From contig CALAYL010000055.1 in NCBI GenBank assembly GCA_937894725.1, forward strand, positions 57,968 through 121,967: a stretch of DNA of 64,000 bases, in the 5' to 3' direction. Source of the stretch: an uncultured Bacteroidota bacterium (GTDB lineage Bacteria; Bacteroidota; Bacteroidia; Chitinophagales; LD1). This document shows positions 1-8,077 of the stretch, one piece after another (position 1 is the stretch's first letter; every line of letters begins with the position of its first letter). Made by a program: the position numbers and the translations under genes. The notes beneath the pieces are model-generated. The model searched no databases, had not been told where the DNA came from, and saw only the letters and a list, made by a program, of their open reading frames with translations.

Positions 1-458
1 TCTAACGAGTAGTGCGCTTTTTCATAGTATGGTAATCGCTCGTTCATTTTTACTTCGATCCATTGGATTAATTCTGCTGGGTTAAAATTAGCAAGCAGCG
101 GTCTGTTAGACAAATCTGTTTTCAATAGCTTTTTGACAATATTTTCGATGCTGTCATTGAGATGCAGTACAGTTCCGTTTTTTAGCATCCAATCCATGTT
201 GTCAAAAAAACAAGGGGTACCCCCCCCCGTTGACACCACTATATTTGACGTTAGATTTTTTAAATAAGATGATTCTTTTTCTCGAAAATAATCTTCCCCT
301 TTTGAACGAAAAATATCGGAAATACTTTTTCCTTCTTTTTCTTCAATAAAGGCATCTAAATCTACAAAGGGAAGCTGATGTTTGAGCGCATAAGTTTTGC
401 CAAATGTAGTTTTGCCTACACCAGTGAAACCCACAATAAACAACGGAAGCGGATACAT
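1..458 (-). CDS. aroK: Shikimate kinase (C-terminus cut by window edge)
   Basis: Phosphorylates shikimate to shikimate 3-phosphate with ATP in chorismate synthesis. 152 codons are visible from the ATG at 456-458; the family is about 170 residues, so only the tail is missing. The Walker A loop GFTGVGKTT lies at residues 10-18, the shikimate-binding DLD at 33-35, the STGGGTP motif at 76-82, and a lid motif NRPLL follows. The reading frame crosses a run of nine C (220-228; G on the coding strand) that encodes the STGGGT glycines. It starts 2 bp after the stop of the upstream ABC permease gene, so the two are probably co-transcribed. The next pathway gene, aroA, lies about 22 kb away with aroB. 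Confidence 0.93.
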   Translation of the reverse strand, partial: MYPLPLFIVGFTGVGKTTFGKTYALKHQLPFVDLDAFIEEKEGKSISDIFRSKGEDYFREKESSYLKNLTSNIVVSTGGGTPCFFDNMDWMLKNGTVLHLNDSIENIVKKLLKTDLSNRPLLANFNPAELIQWIEVKMNERLPYYEKAHYSL

Positions 459-460
459 AT

Positions 461-1543
461 TTACGCCTTTACAATCACTCGAGGGTCGAGTACAGAATAA
501 AGCAAGTCTGTCATTATATTTACAATTACAAAAACGACTGCAACGAGCAATACAGCTCCCATCACCACAGGAAAATCAAAATTCTTTAAAGAATTGACGG
601 TCTGCAATCCTAGTCCATCATAATTAAACACTGTTTCGATAAAATAGGCCCCAGTAAGTAATGCTGCTAACCAACCCGATATAGAAGTCAGTACAGGATT
701 TAGCGCATTGCGAAGGGTATGCTTGTAGATAACTTTGTTTTCGCTCAATCCCTTTGCTCGAGCCGTGCGCACATAGTCTTGTGTGATAGCATCTAGCATA
801 GATGAGCGAGTGAGCTGCGCTATAATTCCAATAGGTCGAATACCTAGTGCCACCACAGGCAAAATCAAGTTTTTCCATACATATACTTCATCACCCAAAT
901 CATTGAGTACTATAAGGGAGCCTTGATGATTTAACCCAGTATAGTCGCTCCAGTAATAACCGAAAAATATAGCTATCAAAAAGCCCGAAAAAAAAGCTGG
1001 CTGAGATATACCCATCACAGAGCCTGTGAGAATAAAATTATCCCAAAATGAATATTGACGTAAGGCAGAAAATATGCCTAAAAATATGCCAATGATACTT
1101 GCTAAAATCATAGCGAAAAGACCTAGCAGAGCAGTCGGCACCATCTTTTCAGAAAGAATGTCGGCTACTTTTCTTCGTGTTTGAAATGAGCGACCTAAAT
1201 CTGGTGATTTTAAGACAATTTGATAATCGCTTTTATGGAAAAGTAAAGTTACATTACGTTGTTCGAGTCCGAGGTGAGTAGGATGGTTTTCATCTTTTGT
1301 GTTATGAAATGAAATAGGTGATAAATCGTTGAAGTAATATCCTAGTCTTTCATACCACGGTAAATTGAGTCTAAATTCTTTTTCGATAGCGGCTACCGAA
1401 GCCGTATCTGCTCGTTGACCTAGTGTCATACGAGCGCTATTTACAGGCAACACATTAAACAATAAAAATATAAAAACCACCACACCTATGATGACTAAAA
1501 TGCCTGATAGCAATCGTTTCCATACAAAGTCAATAATATTCAT
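461..1543 (-). CDS. ABC transporter permease, oligopeptide/dipeptide type (DppB/OppB-like)
   Basis: Inner-membrane permease of a binding-protein-dependent ABC importer, 360 residues. One N-terminal membrane helix (about 10-32) is followed by a periplasmic stretch of about 100 residues and a block of five hydrophobic helices. The cytoplasmic coupling loop typical of this family is visible near residues 245-275 (DAITQDYVRTARAKGL, then a NALNPVLTSI helix). This is the usual layout of DppB/OppB/YejB permeases. No ATPase, second permease or binding protein lies next to it in this window, as the flanking genes are aroK and a DoxX-type gene. The substrate therefore cannot be stated; peptide or nickel are family possibilities only. 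Confidence 0.85.
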   Translation of the reverse strand: MNIIDFVWKRLLSGILVIIGVVVFIFLLFNVLPVNSARMTLGQRADTASVAAIEKEFRLNLPWYERLGYYFNDLSPISFHNTKDENHPTHLGLEQRNVTLLFHKSDYQIVLKSPDLGRSFQTRRKVADILSEKMVPTALLGLFAMILASIIGIFLGIFSALRQYSFWDNFILTGSVMGISQPAFFSGFLIAIFFGYYWSDYTGLNHQGSLIVLNDLGDEVYVWKNLILPVVALGIRPIGIIAQLTRSSMLDAITQDYVRTARAKGLSENKVIYKHTLRNALNPVLTSISGWLAALLTGAYFIETVFNYDGLGLQTVNSLKNFDFPVVMGAVLLVAVVFVIVNIMTDLLYSVLDPRVIVKA

Positions 1544-1581
1544 TTAGCTAAAGTGCAAAGGTTTACTAATCGAAATATACA

Positions 1582-2970
1582 TTATTTCTTGAAGTATTGT
1601 TTGTTTAACTCATCGTATGTCGGAAAATCTTTACGATGCCATTTATTTATCACTACCCCATTTTTGAGCAATAGCAATCCTGGGTTTGAGCGCATTATAG
1701 TTTTGAGCGGTGTTTCATCTGAAGAATAAAATGGAAAACTCAAGTCATGCTTTTTTACAAAAGGTGCAGCATCTTCACTAGTCAATCCATAAAAATCTAT
1801 ACCCGCTTCTTTACATTTTATCGCTATAGGATCCAGCTCTTTTTTAAAACAGCAATCGCAAGATTTTGAAAGCTTATAACTCACCACTGCCAACGAATAT
1901 TCTGGATTATGAAGCAAATCTTCAGTCACTTCTTCTTGTTCATGATTGAAGATGAAAAGATTGGTGATTTTGGCTGGAATACCTGGGTCTAAAACAATAT
2001 CACGCCTGTCCACATATTCCCAATCTTCGGTTACATTTCCTAGTTCAGATGTTTTAAATTCTTTTTCCTCTTGAGTATTTTTGTTTTTGTAAATGAAAAC
2101 AAAGTCGCGCTTTTCGGGCTGAACTACTGTGCGCATCACGTTGATATCGCTACCTATTTGATAAGGTCTAAAATCAATCACTGGCTCACTCCACATAAAA
2201 TTATAAAGGCAAAATGCTAGACTCACCGTCAATGTACCGTAAGCTAATACGGTTCTACCAATATAGCTAGTGAGTGTAGAGATACGCTGGTAGTTAATTG
2301 CTAAAATCAAGATAAGAACATCGAGAAAAACATCTTTCCAAAAGGTTTCCCAAGGCTTTAGTTTTATAAAATCACCAAAACAACCGCAGTCGGTTACTTT
2401 CATTTTTGTTTCTGAAAAAGCCGTACCAAAGGAAAGTGAAGTAAACTTAACTGTAATAAAAATAGCTACCAAACTTAATATACCTGCCCAAAGTCCCGTT
2501 TTTTTTAGTGATGTTTTTTCAATTATCCCATACATCGCAAAACCAACATTGGCCAGCCCAAGCATCACCCAAAATAATGGCGTAGGGCTATAACCAGATA
2601 TGTAGGTAAAACCAGTGAGAAAAGTAAAGAAAAGCGTCATCAACAAAAGGAGAGAGGCAGTTAGTTTAGGTCGCCAACCAATGATGATAGTCGCACCTAG
2701 GGCAATTTCTAGCGTAATCATAACGACAGCAAATGTGGTAGCTGCTGGATCCATCCATTCAATGTGTAGCGCCTCAAAATAATCGTGCATTTTGTAGCTT
2801 GTTCCTAATGGGTCAACCGCCTTTACAAAGCCCGAAAAAACAAATAATGCACCAACGAAATGCTGCAAAAAATTGATGAAATAATGTTGAGGCTTAGCGA
2901 ATAAAAAACGCAACAAACTCAATACTAGAGCGGCAATGCCTACATAGGCAAAAATAGAGTAAACTGTCAT
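1582..2970 (-). CDS. BT_3928-family membrane protein: DoxX/MauE-like domain plus thioredoxin-like domain
   Basis: 462 residues. The N-terminal half has about eight hydrophobic segments of the DoxX/MauE type, including the DCGCFGD motif typical of MauE-like proteins. The C-terminal 130 residues look like a thioredoxin fold: the strand SLAVVSYKLSKSCDCC sits where a redox motif would be, followed by a peroxiredoxin-like tail with a NPGLLLLKNG strand. I recognise it as the BT_3928 family of Bacteroidota, whose biochemical role is not established; a role in envelope thiol redox is inference. It starts 5 bp after the DUF1599 gene stop, so the two are one transcription unit, a pairing common in this phylum. 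Confidence 0.85.
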   Translation of the reverse strand: MTVYSIFAYVGIAALVLSLLRFLFAKPQHYFINFLQHFVGALFVFSGFVKAVDPLGTSYKMHDYFEALHIEWMDPAATTFAVVMITLEIALGATIIIGWRPKLTASLLLLMTLFFTFLTGFTYISGYSPTPLFWVMLGLANVGFAMYGIIEKTSLKKTGLWAGILSLVAIFITVKFTSLSFGTAFSETKMKVTDCGCFGDFIKLKPWETFWKDVFLDVLILILAINYQRISTLTSYIGRTVLAYGTLTVSLAFCLYNFMWSEPVIDFRPYQIGSDINVMRTVVQPEKRDFVFIYKNKNTQEEKEFKTSELGNVTEDWEYVDRRDIVLDPGIPAKITNLFIFNHEQEEVTEDLLHNPEYSLAVVSYKLSKSCDCCFKKELDPIAIKCKEAGIDFYGLTSEDAAPFVKKHDLSFPFYSSDETPLKTIMRSNPGLLLLKNGVVINKWHRKDFPTYDELNKQYFKK

Positions 2971-2975
2971 AGTGA

Positions 2976-3533
2976 TTATTGTTTAGTGGATTTTTCTTCC
3001 AATTTTATAAGCGCGAAAATGGCATAGTTAACGATGTCTTGATAGCCTGCATCTATACCTTCCGATATGAGTGTCTTACCATTATTGTCTTCGATCTGTC
3101 GAATGCGCAATAGTTTCATCAATATCAAATCTGTAAAGCTGCTGATACGCATATCGCGCCAAGCTTCACCATAGTCGTGGTTTTTGGCTTGCATGAGCGA
3201 TTTGATATTGTTTACCTGTGTATCGTAGTGAGCGAGCGCATCTTTTGCCGGTAGCTCTTGAGCTACTGCATCTGTCAAGTCCATCTGAATCAGTCCAATT
3301 ATTGCATAATTGACCAATCCGATATATTCATTTTCTACCCCTTCATCGACCTTTTGAAATTGATTTTGCTCAATTGTTTTGATACGTTGTGCTTTGATAA
3401 AAAGCTGATCGGTAAGCGAAGGTGTACGCAATACACGCCATGAGGTCCCATAGTCATTTGTTTTTTTTCTAAACACTTCTCTGCATTTAGCAATAGCAGA
3501 GTCAAATTGTGATATGGTTTTTTCTTGGCTCAT
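2976..3533 (-). CDS. DUF1599 domain protein (two tandem copies)
   Basis: 185 residues built of two similar halves. Residues about 10-90 contain CREVFRKKTNDYGTSWRVLR and LFIKAQRIKTIEQN; residues about 105-180 contain a matching KNHDYGEAWRDMR and LMKLLRIRQIEDN. Each half also has a (V/I)NYAI(F/I)(G/A)LI segment. This is the DUF1599 family (nucleotide-modification-associated domain 1), which is widespread in Bacteroidota. Its activity is unknown to me. It is the first gene of a unit with the BT_3928 gene. Confidence 0.88.
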   Translation of the reverse strand: MSQEKTISQFDSAIAKCREVFRKKTNDYGTSWRVLRTPSLTDQLFIKAQRIKTIEQNQFQKVDEGVENEYIGLVNYAIIGLIQMDLTDAVAQELPAKDALAHYDTQVNNIKSLMQAKNHDYGEAWRDMRISSFTDLILMKLLRIRQIEDNNGKTLISEGIDAGYQDIVNYAIFALIKLEEKSTKQ

Positions 3534-3609
3534 TTAGTTGTAAAAATAGTTTTCGTTGTGGATATGTCTAAAGTTTTAAAGAATTTTTGGTCAAAGCGAA
3601 AAATGGAAG

Positions 3610-4464
3610 TTAATCCATTTTTTGGATACAATCGGCTACACTAGCTTGCCAATGTGGTATAGTAATGTCAAATGTTGATTTGATTTTTGAGGTATTCATC
3701 ACAGAATAATGAGGACGAGTAGCTGGTGTTGGGTATTGACTTGTTGAGATTGGATTTATCGTTGTTTTTGCACCAATTTGTTTGGCTATGCACACCGCAA
3801 AATCATACCATGAACCTACTCCTTGATTTGAAAAATGGAAAATGCCTTTCGCTGAGCTCAGTTTTTCAGACTCACAAATAGATTTTATGGTCATAGCTAG
3901 ATCGAATGCAAATGTAGGGCTGCCTATTTGGTCGGAAACGATACCTAATTCGTCACGTTCACCACAAAGCCGAATAATAGTTTTTAAAAAATTTGCACCA
4001 AAACTAGAGTATAGCCATGAGGTGCGAATAATGATGCTCTCAGGATTGTTTTGATGTATAGCTAGTTCTCCCGCCAATTTTGATTTGCCGTACACAGATA
4101 GTGGGTTCGTTGTATCTGTTTCTAAATAAGGCTTAGAGTGACTACCATCGAAAACAAAATCGGTAGAAATGTGGATGAGTTTTATATCATTCTCAAGGCA
4201 ATTAACGGCTAGGTTTTTTGCACCATTTTCATTAATGTGATATGCTTTATCTGATTCAACTTCGGCTTTATCTACTGCAGTATAGGCAGCACAGTTGATG
4301 ACGATTGCAGGTTTTTCTTTAGTTAAAACCTCCGCCACTTTTTCGGCAATAGTGATGTCTAAATCTTTGTGCGAAAGTGCTAAAATGGTATGTGCGCTAT
4401 TTTGAAAAGCAGCTATTAGCTCTTGCCCTAGTTGTCCATTAGCTCCAGTAATTAAAATCTTCAT
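3610..4464 (-). CDS. rfbD: dTDP-4-dehydrorhamnose reductase
   Basis: Last step of dTDP-L-rhamnose synthesis, the NAD(P)H-dependent reduction of dTDP-4-dehydro-L-rhamnose. 284 residues, normal for RfbD/RmlD. Features of the extended SDR family are visible: GANGQLGQE at residues 7-15, NCAAYTAVDKAE near 57-68, STDFVFDG near 99-106 and the catalytic YGKSK near 127-131. It follows rfbC with a 3-bp gap, so they are one operon. The first two pathway genes, rfbA and rfbB, are not in the window. Confidence 0.95.
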   Translation of the reverse strand: MKILITGANGQLGQELIAAFQNSAHTILALSHKDLDITIAEKVAEVLTKEKPAIVINCAAYTAVDKAEVESDKAYHINENGAKNLAVNCLENDIKLIHISTDFVFDGSHSKPYLETDTTNPLSVYGKSKLAGELAIHQNNPESIIIRTSWLYSSFGANFLKTIIRLCGERDELGIVSDQIGSPTFAFDLAMTIKSICESEKLSSAKGIFHFSNQGVGSWYDFAVCIAKQIGAKTTINPISTSQYPTPATRPHYSVMNTSKIKSTFDITIPHWQASVADCIQKMD

Positions 4465-4467
4465 CTT

Positions 4468-5022
4468 TTAATATTGAAAATTATAATCTGCATCTACAAA
4501 CAGAGGACTAGCCAAATCTTTGTCAGACACAATTGCATTTTCTTTTGCTATTTGCCAATCAATATTTAAATAAGGCTCAAATGGGTTGATACCACGCTCG
4601 CTTTCTTTTTGATAAAAAGCATCGCATTTATAACTAAACACAGAATGATCTTCCAACACCGAAAAGCCATGAGCAAACCCCCGTGGAATGAGGAGTTGCT
4701 TTTTATTTTCGGCAGAAAGCAAAATTTCAAATTTCTGGCCAAAAGTAGGCGAGCCTTTACGAATATCAACTACTACATCTATCACGACACCTGCCACCAC
4801 TCTTACGAGTTTTGTTTGTGCAAAGGGGACTAACTGATAGTGCAAACCTCTTACTACGCCTTTATTTGACATAGACTCGTTTTCCTGTACCCATTCATAT
4901 TTTAGCCCTTTGGCATCAAAATGTTTTTGATTAAAGCTTTCAAAAAAATAGCCTCTACTATCCGCAAATACGGTTGGCTCAATGATCAGTAAGCCGGGAA
5001 ATTTAGTTTCGATAATGGTCAT
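4468..5022 (-). CDS. rfbC: dTDP-4-dehydrorhamnose 3,5-epimerase
   Basis: Epimerises dTDP-4-dehydro-6-deoxyglucose at C3 and C5. From the ATG at 5020-5022 the product is 184 residues, the usual RfbC length. The N-terminus IIETKFPGLLIIEPTVFADS and the family motifs RGYFFESFN, VRGLHYQ (with the catalytic His) and IPRGFAHGFSVLED are visible. The frame stays open upstream to 5169, but that extension overlaps the divergent GNAT gene and has no family match, so I reject it. It is co-transcribed with rfbD. Confidence 0.95.
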   Translation of the reverse strand: MTIIETKFPGLLIIEPTVFADSRGYFFESFNQKHFDAKGLKYEWVQENESMSNKGVVRGLHYQLVPFAQTKLVRVVAGVVIDVVVDIRKGSPTFGQKFEILLSAENKKQLLIPRGFAHGFSVLEDHSVFSYKCDAFYQKESERGINPFEPYLNIDWQIAKENAIVSDKDLASPLFVDADYNFQY

Positions 5023-5098
5023 TATAAAAATGCGTTTTGCGATATTACAAGTAAAAATTAAATTGCTCTCAATAATTAATTCACATTTAGCATAGATT

Positions 5099-5539
5099 AT
5101 GCCTATCCGTTTTGAAATCATAAAGCATTCATCGCCCGAATATTGGATGACACTGTTGCTCAGGTACAAGATACTGCGCCATCCGCTGGGGCTAAACTAT
5201 GTGATGAACGATTTGAAAAATGAAGACAATGATGTTCACTTTGGAGCTTTTGATGATACAGTTTTGCTGGCTTGTTTAGTTTTGACACCACTACCCGAAA
5301 ATGTATATAAGTTGCGTCAAGTAGCAGTAGATGATGTGCAGCAAAGAAAAGGGGTAGGCAAAGCCCTTCAGCAGTTTGCGGAGCGATATGCAAAGGATAA
5401 TGGTTGTCGAAAAATGGTGTGTAATGCCCGTAAAATGGCTGTGCCTTTTTATGAAATGCAGGGATTTGCAAGACTAGGAGAGGAGTTTGAGGAAGTAGGA
5501 ATACCCCATTTATATATGGAAAAGAGCTTAACCTTCTAA
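5099..5539 (+). CDS. GNAT-family N-acetyltransferase
   Basis: 146 residues with a single GNAT fold. The acetyl-CoA pyrophosphate-binding motif QQRKGVGKAL is near residues 81-90, after the strand LRQVAVDD, and the C-terminal PFYEMQGFARLGEEF helix-strand is typical. The N-terminal YKILRHPLG and the short length resemble the ElaA/YjcF subgroup, but the substrate is unknown. It is divergent from rfbC, and its 3' end overlaps the end of the porT-like gene by 12 bp (convergent). Confidence 0.85.
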   Translation: MPIRFEIIKHSSPEYWMTLLLRYKILRHPLGLNYVMNDLKNEDNDVHFGAFDDTVLLACLVLTPLPENVYKLRQVAVDDVQQRKGVGKALQQFAERYAKDNGCRKMVCNARKMAVPFYEMQGFARLGEEFEEVGIPHLYMEKSLTF

Positions 5540-6205
5540 ATTGATAGTAAAGGTAAACGTACGAGAATAAAGTTTGTCAATCACTCTCGAATAGATGAAA
5601 TTATTGGTTGGCGAGTTGATGTTGATGACACCATGACTCATTTTAAATTCTGGAGATAAGATAAAGTATGGGAAGTAAATCATAATACCTACGCCATATT
5701 CAGCAGCCACATCATATTTATTTACTTTGAGCAATGTCTTGTTTCTCACATTTGAATTTGAGGCTAAATCCACATCAAAACGCATACCTGCAATGGCATA
5801 AAGTCTAAAATCTTTGATAGGTTCAGATTTGAAACGAAGTAATAACGGGAAGTCCAAGTAGATAGATTGGATTTTTTCTTTATAAACAGGGCTTCTCTTG
5901 TCAATAGTGTTATATTCTAGTACTTTGTCTGAAAAAGACAAAGTGGGTATAAATCGTAAGTCGAAGTTGCGGTGAAATTGCCAATTGCCAATGATACCAA
6001 GATTGAACCCTGGAGCAACCTTACTCGCAAAACTTTTGATAGAGTCATTTTCAGGGGCATTGGGTTTTTTGATGATTTTATAGTCAGCTACATTAGCTCC
6101 TAGTGCTATGCCAAAATAAATTTGTTTACGCCCAAGTTCATGAATGTTGAATTGCGCATGACTCAAAAAGGGAACCAATAAAAGTATAAATGCTATTTTT
6201 CGCAT
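5528..6205 (-). CDS. porT: PorT-like outer-membrane beta-barrel protein (probable T9SS component)
   Basis: 225 residues starting at the ATG 6203-6205. A clear signal peptide (MRKIAFILLLVPFLSHA) is followed by alternating beta-strand sequence ending in FTFTINL, as in small eight-stranded outer-membrane barrels. The gene overlaps the end of ubiE by 13 bp. I recall ubiE-porT/sprT adjacency as conserved in Bacteroidota, and PorT is required for type IX secretion in Porphyromonas and Flavobacterium. A T9SS client is encoded at 55.7-58.7 kb, which fits. Another PorT-family barrel remains possible, since the sequence itself has no catalytic motif. Confidence 0.75.
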   Translation of the reverse strand: MRKIAFILLLVPFLSHAQFNIHELGRKQIYFGIALGANVADYKIIKKPNAPENDSIKSFASKVAPGFNLGIIGNWQFHRNFDLRFIPTLSFSDKVLEYNTIDKRSPVYKEKIQSIYLDFPLLLRFKSEPIKDFRLYAIAGMRFDVDLASNSNVRNKTLLKVNKYDVAAEYGVGIMIYFPYFILSPEFKMSHGVININSPTNNFIYSRVIDKLYSRTFTFTINLEG

Positions 6206-6918
6206 GTGTAGAAAGCGCAGATGCCAAATGTAAGAGGCGTCCACTTTGTTTTTTTGAATTCAAGTTTATCTAAAATAGCCGTAAAACGAAGACCTTCTGG
6301 AAATGCATTGACCGATTCGGGAAGATAAGTATAAGCTCTGGCATCTTTTGAAAAAATACGGCCTATCACTGGCAATACATTTTGAAAATAGATATCAAAA
6401 ACGAAACGAAGCACTTTATTTGTAGGTTTTGCTGCCTCAAGTATAGCTATTTTGCCCCCAGGTTTTAGTACACGTTTCATTTCCGAAAGTCCATTTTCTA
6501 GGTTTTCAAAATTGCGCACCCCAAAGCCAACAGTTATCGCATCAAAATAATTATCTTCAAATGGCATAGCTTCCGAATCTCCTTGTATAAACGACAATAC
6601 TTCGGTTACATTGTGTGCTATGGCTTTTTTTCTTCCCACCTCCATCATATCGTTTGAGAGGTCAAGTCCTATTATTTTCATTGGTTTGAGCCTCAAAGCT
6701 TCTATGGCAAAGTCGCCTGTGCCAGTGGCAAGGTCGAGAATTACTTGTGGTTTAGATTGACCTATATAATCGACTGCACGCCTGCGCCAAGTTCGGTCTA
6801 TACCCAAGGAGAGCAACCGATTTAGAAAGTCGTAGCGATGAGCAATGTTGTCAAACATTTCTTTTACCTCTTCCGTCTTTGTTGCGTTGGGATTATTGTA
6901 TGGGGTTACTGTTTTCAT
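6193..6918 (-). CDS. ubiE: Demethylmenaquinone methyltransferase
   Basis: SAM-dependent C-methylation that converts demethylmenaquinone to menaquinone, which feeds the respiratory chain encoded further on. 241 residues from the ATG at 6916-6918; an upstream in-frame start at 6951 would add 11 residues and is less likely. Family motifs are MFDNIAHRYDFLN, the SAM motif LDLATGTGDFAIEAL, VGFGVRNFENLENGL, and the C-terminal LTFGICAFYTCEK. It is divergent from engB and translationally close to porT. A hairpin with a U-run lies in its 5' region (see 6934-6972). Confidence 0.95.
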   Translation of the reverse strand: MKTVTPYNNPNATKTEEVKEMFDNIAHRYDFLNRLLSLGIDRTWRRRAVDYIGQSKPQVILDLATGTGDFAIEALRLKPMKIIGLDLSNDMMEVGRKKAIAHNVTEVLSFIQGDSEAMPFEDNYFDAITVGFGVRNFENLENGLSEMKRVLKPGGKIAILEAAKPTNKVLRFVFDIYFQNVLPVIGRIFSKDARAYTYLPESVNAFPEGLRFTAILDKLEFKKTKWTPLTFGICAFYTCEK

Positions 6919-6933
6919 ATTTTTATTGTGTAC

Positions 6934-6972
6934 AAAAAAAAGCGAATTCACGATAGATACAAAGATTCGCTT
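6934..6972 (-). promoter_or_regulatory. Terminator-like hairpin in the ubiE 5' region
   Basis: AAGCGAAT (6940-6947) pairs with ATTCGCTT (6965-6972), with a 17-nt loop. Read on the minus strand the hairpin is followed by eight U. It lies 16 bp upstream of the ubiE start and inside the 75-bp space between the divergent ubiE and engB genes. It may end antisense transcription from engB or act as an attenuator of ubiE-porT; which one is not decided by sequence. Confidence 0.4.
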
Positions 6973-6993
6973 GGTTTTATTTCCTTTGTAGCT

Positions 6994-7602
6994 ATGAAAA
7001 TCAAAAAAGCAGAGTTCGTAGGGTCGTTTGTGACCGAAGATGCGTGCCCTAAAGACATGATACCTGAATACGCCTTTGTAGGTAGATCCAATGTAGGTAA
7101 GTCATCGCTTATCAATTATATTGTTAAAGATAATGATTTGGCAAAAGTGTCTGGCACACCTGGCAAAACACAAACAATTAATTTTTTCAATATCAATGAT
7201 AATTGGAATTTAGTCGATTTGCCTGGATATGGCTATGCGCGTGTGGGCAAGAAAAAGCGAGAAGAGTGGGATAGGTTTATCCGCTATTATCTCAAAAATA
7301 GAAAACAGCTCATGTGCACATTTGTATTGATAGATAGTCGTATTCCACCTCAAAAGATAGACTTGGAGTTTGTTGATTGGCTAGGGGCGTATGGACTGCC
7401 GCTGGGTTTGATTTTCACTAAGCTCGATAAAGCCAATAGTCCTAAGTCAAAAGAGAATATTGAGCTTTTTCAAGCAAAAATGCTCGAAAACTGGGAGGTA
7501 TTGCCGCCCTCTTTTGCTACTTCCGCATTTAGAAGGGAAGGAAAGGAGGCTCTTTTAGACTACCTCGACAGCTGTAATAAACAGCTTTTGAATAATAAAT
7601 GA
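6994..7602 (+). CDS. engB: Ribosome biogenesis GTP-binding protein EngB/YihA
   Basis: GTPase needed for large-subunit ribosome assembly. 202 residues from the ATG at 6994; the frame is open further upstream but those residues would overlap ubiE and do not belong to the family. GTPase motifs are in order: GRSNVGKSS (G1), GTPGKTQ (G2), DLPGYGYA (G3), TKLDK (G4) and TSA (G5). The N-terminus FVGSFVTEDACPKDMIPEYAFVGRSN is typical of EngB. It is followed after 84 bp by the L31 gene. Confidence 0.96.
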   Translation: MKIKKAEFVGSFVTEDACPKDMIPEYAFVGRSNVGKSSLINYIVKDNDLAKVSGTPGKTQTINFFNINDNWNLVDLPGYGYARVGKKKREEWDRFIRYYLKNRKQLMCTFVLIDSRIPPQKIDLEFVDWLGAYGLPLGLIFTKLDKANSPKSKENIELFQAKMLENWEVLPPSFATSAFRREGKEALLDYLDSCNKQLLNNK

Positions 7603-7655
7603 GGCAATTCTTTATCAAATTGTGCGTAAACATTTTTTTATTTAGAAAAAAGAGA

Positions 7656-7663
7656 TAAATTTG
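7656..7663 (+). promoter_or_regulatory. Bacteroidota -7 box upstream of rpmE
   Basis: TAAATTTG matches TAnnTTTG and lies 23 bp before the L31 start. No clear -33 TTTG is seen at the right spacing. Confidence 0.45.
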
Positions 7664-7686
7664 CAACTCTTAAAAACATAGAAATC

Positions 7687-7932
7687 ATGAAAGCAGAAAT
7701 CCATCCAGCAAATTACCGTTTAGTAGTATTTAAAGATATATCTTGCGATAAATCATTTTTAACCAAGTCATGTGCAAATAGCAAAGAAGATGTACTTTGG
7801 GAAGATGGCAACACATATCCATTAGTAAAAGTGGAAATTTCAAACGAATCGCATCCGTTTTTTACTGGTAAAATGAAGTTTGTAGATACCGCTGGCCGTA
7901 TCGATAAGTTCAATAAAAAATACAAAAAGTAA
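7687..7932 (+). CDS. rpmE: 50S ribosomal protein L31, type B
   Basis: 81 residues, the usual length of the type B (RpmE2) form. It begins MKAEIHPANYRLVVFKD and ends with basic DKFNKKYKK. It lacks the four zinc-binding cysteines of type A L31; the two Cys present (near residues 19 and 29) are not arranged as CxxC. It has its own promoter-like box upstream and a strong terminator downstream, so it is probably monocistronic. Confidence 0.96.
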   Translation: MKAEIHPANYRLVVFKDISCDKSFLTKSCANSKEDVLWEDGNTYPLVKVEISNESHPFFTGKMKFVDTAGRIDKFNKKYKK

Positions 7933-7950
7933 TTTTCTATACATTTATAA

Positions 7951-7984
7951 ATGCCTGCATGGAATCATGCAGGCATTTTTTTTA
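7951..7984 (+). terminator. Rho-independent terminator after rpmE
   Basis: A perfect 10-bp stem, ATGCCTGCAT (7951-7960) with ATGCAGGCAT (7967-7976), has a 6-nt loop and is followed by a run of T. Confidence 0.93.
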
Positions 7985-8016
7985 TCAATCAAAGTGAATT
8001 TAATATTCTCTTAACA

Positions 8017-8043
8017 TTGCAATTAGATCTCTTATTATCTTTG
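8017..8043 (+). promoter_or_regulatory. Promoter of the DUF47-PiT operon
   Basis: TTG at 8017-8019 and TATCTTTG at 8036-8043 (TAnnTTTG) are separated by 16 nt. They lie 34 bp upstream of the DUF47 start and after the rpmE terminator. Confidence 0.6.
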
Positions 8044-8077
8044 CACAATCAAATTATTCTCCTTAAAAAATAGTTTC

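Noticed and set aside
624..878. Open frame of 84 codons on the minus strand
   Set aside because: It lies inside the ABC permease gene in another frame and has no family pattern; the permease is clearly the real gene.
5023..5169. N-terminal extension of rfbC by 49 residues
   Set aside because: The extra residues match no RfbC and overlap the divergent GNAT gene; the ATG at 5022 gives the normal family length.
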